Shown here: piece after piece, positions 35,687 to 40,000 of the stretch | Layout of the letters: each line of letters starts with the position of its first letter | Numbering within the stretch: position 1 is the first letter of the stretch | Assembly: GCA_028042835.1 (NCBI GenBank) | Contig: JAOFOL010000015.1 | Span: 1-40,000 of the forward strand | Origin: Opitutales bacterium | GTDB lineage: Bacteria > Verrucomicrobiota > Verrucomicrobiia > Opitutales > Seribacteraceae | DNA: 40,000 nt | Reading direction: 5' to 3' | Program-made: the position numbers and the translations under genes | Notes under the pieces: generated by a model | Seen by the model: only the letters and a program-made list of their open reading frames with translations | The model's database searches: none | What the model was told of the DNA's origin: nothing

Positions 35687-37276
35687 CTAACCAACATTCC
35701 CACCTAAAAAGAAATCATTACCCTTGTCATCGGTTATTATGAATGCAGGAAAGTTTTCTACCTCAATCTTTCTGATAGCCTCCATACCTAGGTCATCGTA
35801 TTCAATTGTGTCTACTTTCTTGATACAATTTTGAGCAAGCCTAGCGGCAGAACCGCCAATACTCCCTAGATAAAAGCCTCCATGCTTTTTACAAGCCTGG
35901 ACCACCATTTTTGAACGATTACCTTTAGCGAGCATTACCATGGAGCCGCCTGCTTCCTGAAACTTATTAACAAAAGGGTCCATTCTTCCAGCGGTGGTCG
36001 GACCAAACGATCCGGAAGCATAGCCTTTGGGGGTTTTTGCCGGTCCGGCGTAGTATACTGGGTATTGCTTAAAATAATCAGGTAAACCTTCGCCAGAGTT
36101 TAACCTCTCGCGCAATCTTGAATGGGCAAGATCTCTTGCTACAATTAATGGACCGTTGAGGGATAATCTTGTTTTAACAGGATATTTGGTTAACTCAGCA
36201 AGTATTGCCTTCATTCCCTGATTAAGGTCAATCTCTACTACATTCTCGTTCTCATCTTCTTGGATCTCAGGGAGAAAGCGGCTGGGATTAGTTTCAAGTT
36301 GTTCAAGGAAAACCCCTTCTTCTGTGATTTTACCTAAGGCTTGTCTATCTGCAGAACAACTTACACCAATTCCAATCGGTAAACTAGCACCATGCCTAGG
36401 TAAGCGAATAACTCTAACATCCAAGCAGAAATATTTCCCACCAAATTGGGCTCCAATTCCACGTTTCTGAGTCATTTTCAATATCTTAGTCTCAATATCA
36501 GGGCATCGAATTGCATTTCCTGAAGGAGTACCCACAATCGGCAAATCATCTAGATATCGAGCAGACGCTAACTTTACTGTTTTAAGATTAGCCTCGGCTG
36601 AAGTTCCTCCAATTACGACTGCAAGATGGTAAGGAGGACAGGCAGCAGTTCCCAAAGCAGCGATTCTTTCGTCCAAATATTCAAGCAAAAGATCTTCTTT
36701 CAGCAATGAAGGGGTTCCTTGGTGTAGAAAAGTTTTATTTGCCGATCCACCTCCCTTGGCCATGAAAAGAAAATTATACTCATTGCCATCTGTATGAAGA
36801 AGATCAATTTGAGCAGGTAGATTCGAACGAGTATTCTTTTCTTCAAACATACTCAAAGGTGCTAATTGTGAAAAACGTAAGTTATCAGAGGCATAGGTAC
36901 CAGCAACACCGCTTGATAATGCCTCAACATCTCCACCTTTCGTCCATACTAACCTCCCTTTTTTTCCTAGAATGATAGCAGTCCCAGTATCTTGGCACAT
37001 TGGCAGTATTCCTTCAGCTGCTATTTGTGAATTACGAAGTAAGTCTAAAGCAACAAACCGATCATTTGATGATGCTTCAGAGTCGCTTAAAATTGACTTT
37101 AACTGAACAAGGTGACCTGTCCGAAGAAAATGTGAAATATCATGAAATGCTTCCCTCGCAAGAACCTCGAGAGCATCCGTATCTACACTAAGAATTCTTT
37201 CCCCCTGATACTCCGACGAACTTACAGCAGAATCTAAGTTATCTATCTTTCGCCAACATATACCTGTAGAGTCCAT
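35687..37276 (-). CDS. Class I fumarate hydratase (iron-sulfur)
   Basis: This 529-residue protein is an oxygen-sensitive [4Fe-4S] fumarase of the FumA/FumB type, which interconverts fumarate and malate. The three cluster cysteines are visible: Cys94 in LPMCQDTG, Cys213 in GTAACPPYH and Cys307 in [10 protein letters not shown]. The alpha and beta regions are fused, with the beta part carrying [30 protein letters not shown] and [16 protein letters not shown]. It lies 13 bases after the pseudo-HtrA gene and 8 before the exported protein, so it shares a minus-strand run with envelope genes. A class I tartrate dehydratase would be less likely given the fused form. Confidence 0.93.
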   Translation of the reverse strand: MDSTGICWRKIDNLDSAVSSSEYQGERILSVDTDALEVLAREAFHDISHFLRTGHLVQLKSILSDSEASSNDRFVALDLLRNSQIAAEGILPMCQDTGTAIILGKKGRLVWTKGGDVEALSSGVAGTYASDNLRFSQLAPLSMFEEKNTRSNLPAQIDLLHTDGNEYNFLFMAKGGGSANKTFLHQGTPSLLKEDLLLEYLDERIAALGTAACPPYHLAVVIGGTSAEANLKTVKLASARYLDDLPIVGTPSGNAIRCPDIETKILKMTQKRGIGAQFGGKYFCLDVRVIRLPRHGASLPIGIGVSCSADRQALGKITEEGVFLEQLETNPSRFLPEIQEDENENVVEIDLNQGMKAILAELTKYPVKTRLSLNGPLIVARDLAHSRLRERLNSGEGLPDYFKQYPVYYAGPAKTPKGYASGSFGPTTAGRMDPFVNKFQEAGGSMVMLAKGNRSKMVVQACKKHGGFYLGSIGGSAARLAQNCIKKVDTIEYDDLGMEAIRKIEVENFPAFIITDDKGNDFFLGGNVG

Positions 37277-37289
37277 ATAATTGTTTAAT

Positions 37290-38438
37290 CTAATCCGAAC
37301 TATTTATGTCTTGAAGATTCTCTTTCATCGAAGAGTTTAAATTGCCTTTATTGTTCTTCGATACTAGAGAATTTAGAAAATTTTCCGAAGAATCACTTTG
37401 AGTATTAAATGATCTCCCGGCAACACGAACGGGGATTATAAGTTTCTTTTCCTTTCTTATAACTTCAAACTCGAGAATTGTGTCAGGTTCTGCAAAAAAA
37501 CTAGAATTTGCAAGATCACCATTTGAATTTATGGCGAGATTTCCAACTTTCACCAAATGATCACCAACCTTAAGGTTAGACTGATCTGCAGGGGAATTCT
37601 TAACAAATCCACTTATAACTACATCAAAAGAATTTGTATCATTTAATTTACGTGTAGTAGATATACCAAACCATCCATACCCAACTTTTCCAGAAAGAAG
37701 TAGATCATCTCTAATACGCTGGCAGGCTTTTGAGGGTAATATAAAAGAAGATCTTAAATCCGGTAATGCAGCATGAGTGATTCCCACAAACCTTCCATTT
37801 AAATCGAAAACCGGGGCACCTACCTCCCCTGGACCTAACGCAAGGCTTGATCTAATCATTTTTGTAGGAAAAAGTCTTTTTCCAAAAGAGGATTCGTAAC
37901 TCTGCAATAATCCGAAAGTAGGACTAATTTGAAATTCCAAAGCAAATGTGATTCCAACTAGAAATGAACCTGCTTCTAAGTTGCTGGGACCATCATTAAT
38001 TCTGACATAATTAATCGATGAAAAGGGTTCAGTTATTTTAAGGAGAGAAAGATTACACAATGGATCATGACCCAGTGCTTCTGCTAGTAAGTATGTGTCA
38101 TTGTGTTCTATCCAAATCCTATCTGCATTCGGAAGAAGTCCAGTAGTTAAAATATGCCCTTCCTTACTTACAAAAAAACCGCTTCCCATTTTGAGAATCC
38201 TTTTCGCTTTGCCAGCAGCTATAGCTACTTTTGTTGCCTTTACACGGACAACGCAATCTGACTTTTCTCTAAGGATTAACTTTATTCTAGACTCGACAGA
38301 AAGAAGAGAATCGTCTGAAAATAATTTTAAAGGTAAAATTGCGAAAAGCAGATACCATGAACAAAAAGCTAGGGTTTTGCACACGACATTAAAAAGTATG
38401 ATTATGGGACATTTCTTGCGAATTGAATGTATCGTCAT
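37290..38438 (-). CDS. HtrA-like PDZ protein lacking the catalytic triad (pseudoprotease)
   Basis: This protein of about 382 residues has a signal peptide or anchor ([14 protein letters not shown]), a trypsin-like HtrA fold and one PDZ domain ([20 protein letters not shown]). The active-site positions are changed: the His of the LTNNHV motif is Leu101 in ILTTGLLP, the Asp of the SDLALL motif is Asn129 in CNLSLLKI, and the Ser of GNSGGP is Val206 in GEVGAPVF. It should therefore bind but not cleave. I chose the ATG at 38438, which overlaps the upstream gene by 50 bases; a GTG at 38384, four bases after the upstream stop, is a strong alternative. It lies downstream of a sigma factor and a single-TM protein. 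Confidence 0.85.
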   Translation of the reverse strand: MTIHSIRKKCPIIILFNVVCKTLAFCSWYLLFAILPLKLFSDDSLLSVESRIKLILREKSDCVVRVKATKVAIAAGKAKRILKMGSGFFVSKEGHILTTGLLPNADRIWIEHNDTYLLAEALGHDPLCNLSLLKITEPFSSINYVRINDGPSNLEAGSFLVGITFALEFQISPTFGLLQSYESSFGKRLFPTKMIRSSLALGPGEVGAPVFDLNGRFVGITHAALPDLRSSFILPSKACQRIRDDLLLSGKVGYGWFGISTTRKLNDTNSFDVVISGFVKNSPADQSNLKVGDHLVKVGNLAINSNGDLANSSFFAEPDTILEFEVIRKEKKLIIPVRVAGRSFNTQSDSSENFLNSLVSKNNKGNLNSSMKENLQDINSSD

Positions 38439-38889
38439 CAAGACTTATACTTGTGTAAAGTTGAGTGTCGTTTTCTAAGACCATAGTTTTTAAAGCAAAA
38501 CTTTTTTCATAATCGGTTGAAGAAGAAACAAGATAAGAATTCTCAACATACTCAAATTCACTGCTAGATAAATCGTCACTCAGTTTAGAATTTTGGGAAC
38601 TTTCTTCAACCAAAATAGAGGATTTCTGTTCAGTGTATGTGATCACTGACTTATTAGAAACCGATACATCAGATAGAAGAAAATAATAAAAGGGTATACA
38701 TGAAAAGAACAGAACGGTGAAAAGGATTAGATACTTGTTCGTTTTTAACGAATTGTAAGAATGAAAAGAATTCAAAGTACGAATTTTAACATCATCATCA
38801 AATTTAGATGACGCACTAAGGGAGGGTTGGTGAAGTCTTTTAGAATCAAACAATTCTTCTAGAGTAGGTTTTTCTGTAGAGTTTTTCAT
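38389..38889 (-). CDS. Single-pass membrane protein, candidate anti-sigma factor
   Basis: This 166-residue protein has no recognised family. About 52 N-terminal residues (likely cytoplasmic) precede one membrane helix (YLILFTVLFFSCIPFYYFLL) and about 95 exported residues rich in Ser, Asp and Glu (LSDDLSSSEFEYVENSYLVS). It begins one base after the ECF sigma stop; a GTG at 38907 or an ATG at 38901 would overlap that gene. This topology and position are typical of anti-sigma factors, but there is no HxxxCxxC zinc motif and no RseA similarity that I can see. The anti-sigma role is inference from context. Confidence 0.6.
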   Translation of the reverse strand: MKNSTEKPTLEELFDSKRLHQPSLSASSKFDDDVKIRTLNSFHSYNSLKTNKYLILFTVLFFSCIPFYYFLLSDVSVSNKSVITYTEQKSSILVEESSQNSKLSDDLSSSEFEYVENSYLVSSSTDYEKSFALKTMVLENDTQLYTSISLDDDTFNSQEMSHNHTF

Positions 38890-38890
38890 A

Positions 38891-39496
38891 TTATCTAACA
38901 TAATCACTTAACAACGACTGTAATTGAAGTTTAGCATAATGTAAACGTGAACGCACGGTACCTTCGGTACAGTTCATAATTTCCGCAATTTCCTTGTGAC
39001 TGATCCCATCAATTTCATACAAAACAACAATAGTTCTATGTTTGTCAGACAATTTGGATAGTGCTTCGTTCAATTTTTCATGTAATTCATTGAGAAGAGT
39101 GTTTTTGACAGAAGAATTTTCTTTAGACAAAAACAACTGAGAATCTGAATTTGATGTGTTGCCAAAAAACTGATCAAAACTAAAGAAGTATTTCGACCTT
39201 TTCTTTTTTAAGAAGGTAAGAGTTAAATTAACTCCGATGCGGTAAATCCAAGTAAAAAAAGAGGATTTTCGTTTAAACTTTGAAATAGAGCGAAAGGCTT
39301 TGACAAAAGTTTCTTGAGTAAGATCGGCTGCATCAGAATGATTTAAAGTCATGTTGTAAATGACACCAAATAAACGATCTCTGTAGTGAACCATGATTGA
39401 ATCAAAAGCTTCAAAATTACCCGAAATGGCACTTTCAACTAAATCATCTATATCACAATTTGTGACAAGTTTCCTTTTGTCTATAGATGCGTCCAC
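38891..39496 (-). CDS. ECF (sigma-70 family) RNA polymerase sigma factor
   Basis: This 201-residue protein has the two ECF domains. Region 2 is visible in HYRDRLFGVIYNMTLNHSDA, DLTQETFVKAFRSISKFKRK and SSFFTWIYRIGVNLTLTFLK. Region 4 is visible in LSDKHRTIVVLYEIDGISHK and EIAEIMNCTEGTVRSRLHYA. An Asn/Ser-rich linker joins them. It starts with GTG at 39496, 17 bases after the polyprenyl synthase stop. The next gene on the strand, one base away, encodes a single-TM protein, the expected place for a cognate anti-sigma factor. It resembles RpoE-like groups; the regulon is unknown. Confidence 0.94.
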   Translation of the reverse strand: MDASIDKRKLVTNCDIDDLVESAISGNFEAFDSIMVHYRDRLFGVIYNMTLNHSDAADLTQETFVKAFRSISKFKRKSSFFTWIYRIGVNLTLTFLKKKRSKYFFSFDQFFGNTSNSDSQLFLSKENSSVKNTLLNELHEKLNEALSKLSDKHRTIVVLYEIDGISHKEIAEIMNCTEGTVRSRLHYAKLQLQSLLSDYVR

Positions 39497-39513
39497 GCTC
39501 TAGTGAAAAGAAT

Positions 39514-40000
39514 TTAAATGTGAACGGCAAGAAAATTACTTGAATTTAGACTATTTAAATGTGATAGCTTATGGGAGAAAGATTCAAAAAATGAATTAAG
39601 AAGACTCTTCCTCGATTCATCATGTAAAGAGTTGATGAGAAACTTAGTTTTCTGGATACGACTATTGAATACATCGACACACTTATTTAAAACATCATAA
39701 CGGCCGAGGTAGGTATTGAAAAGTTTGATTCCTGATTCAGATTTTTCCCCGAGCAAAATAAGTTCATCGATGTGATTTAAATCAATAGTTGATGCCTCTT
39801 CACGTAGTAAAATAGATGGAAGTGTTTGCTTCTGCGAAAGGAAATCAGTTCCAAGAGTTTTACCGATTTTAGCTTCACTACCAAAAGCATCAATAATGTC
39901 GTCGAAAAGCTGATAATTCAGACCAAAGGACATACCAATAGACTCTAAGCAATCCTGTTCAAACGGATCTGCATCAGAAATCAACCCACCGATTTTACAA
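39514..40000 (-). CDS. Polyprenyl diphosphate synthase, N-terminus cut by window edge
   Basis: The frame is open to the right edge, so only the C-terminal 161 residues are visible. The second Asp-rich motif is present in GLNYQLFDDIIDAFGSEAKI, followed by GKTLGTDFLSQKQTLPSILL. The TLP after the lysine resembles long-chain (octaprenyl or heptaprenyl) synthases more than farnesyl synthases, which usually have TY. Such enzymes make quinone side chains or lipid carriers. The rest of the C-terminus is Leu/Ser-rich and diverged. The gene lies 17 bases before the sigma factor gene. Confidence 0.86.
   Translation of the reverse strand, partial: CKIGGLISDADPFEQDCLESIGMSFGLNYQLFDDIIDAFGSEAKIGKTLGTDFLSQKQTLPSILLREEASTIDLNHIDELILLGEKSESGIKLFNTYLGRYDVLNKCVDVFNSRIQKTKFLINSLHDESRKSLLNSFFESFSHKLSHLNSLNSSNFLAVHI

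Overview
This 40 kb window is a chromosomal segment of an AT-rich Gram-negative bacterium, most likely a marine member of the Verrucomicrobiota (Opitutae-like). Three things suggest this. There is a PEP-CTERM protein built from autotransporter-type beta-strand repeats. There is a giant secreted protein with InlB-like repeats and a Trp/Tyr-rich C-terminal domain of a kind I associate with Opitutae. There is also a secreted protein that resembles the verrucomicrobial TIGR02597 family. LPS genes (kdsB, an LptF/LptG permease) show a diderm envelope. The phylum call is inference from architecture, not from a marker search.

Layout. 1-6327 (minus): a tight run phoH, pgpH-like HD phosphodiesterase, ybeY, DUF502 membrane protein, recO, yjbQ and a lipoprotein cut by the left edge; it combines RNA maturation, c-di-AMP turnover and repair. 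6543-10615 (plus): glgA, then an SNF2-type helicase with a SWIM-like N-terminus that lacks zinc ligands. 10612-22037: about 11.4 kb of secreted proteins, namely a PEP-CTERM beta-strand-repeat protein (minus), a 2126-residue InlB-like repeat protein (plus) and a TIGR02597-like protein (minus). The first two are divergent and share a homologous N-terminal domain. 22189-24117 (minus): lptF/G-like permease and kdsB. 24191-26319 (plus): trpB-yicC. 26339-30602 (minus): ileS, a DksA/TraR-like protein and lspA. 30735-31745 (plus): a CaCA cation antiporter. 31756-33689 (minus): initiator tRNA-Met, rpsB, tsf. 33796-35039 (plus): NIF3-like gene and aroQ. 35082-40000 (minus): polyprenyl synthase (cut by the right edge), ECF sigma factor, single-TM protein, protease-dead HtrA-like PDZ protein, class I fumarase and an exported protein of unknown function.

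The strongest leads are: the sigma / single-TM / pseudo-HtrA cluster, which parallels RpoE-RseA-DegS but has lost the protease triad; the shared N-terminal domain in two otherwise unrelated secreted giants; a cupredoxin-like domain apparently nested inside the InlB-like repeat array; an initiator-type tRNA with an A1:U72 pair and C73; and short AT-rich palindromes that overlap stop codons at convergent gene ends.

No gap longer than 300 bases lacks a gene; the largest are 19735-20027, 13126-13353 and 6328-6542. I saw no rRNA, CRISPR array, insertion sequence, integrase or phage gene.
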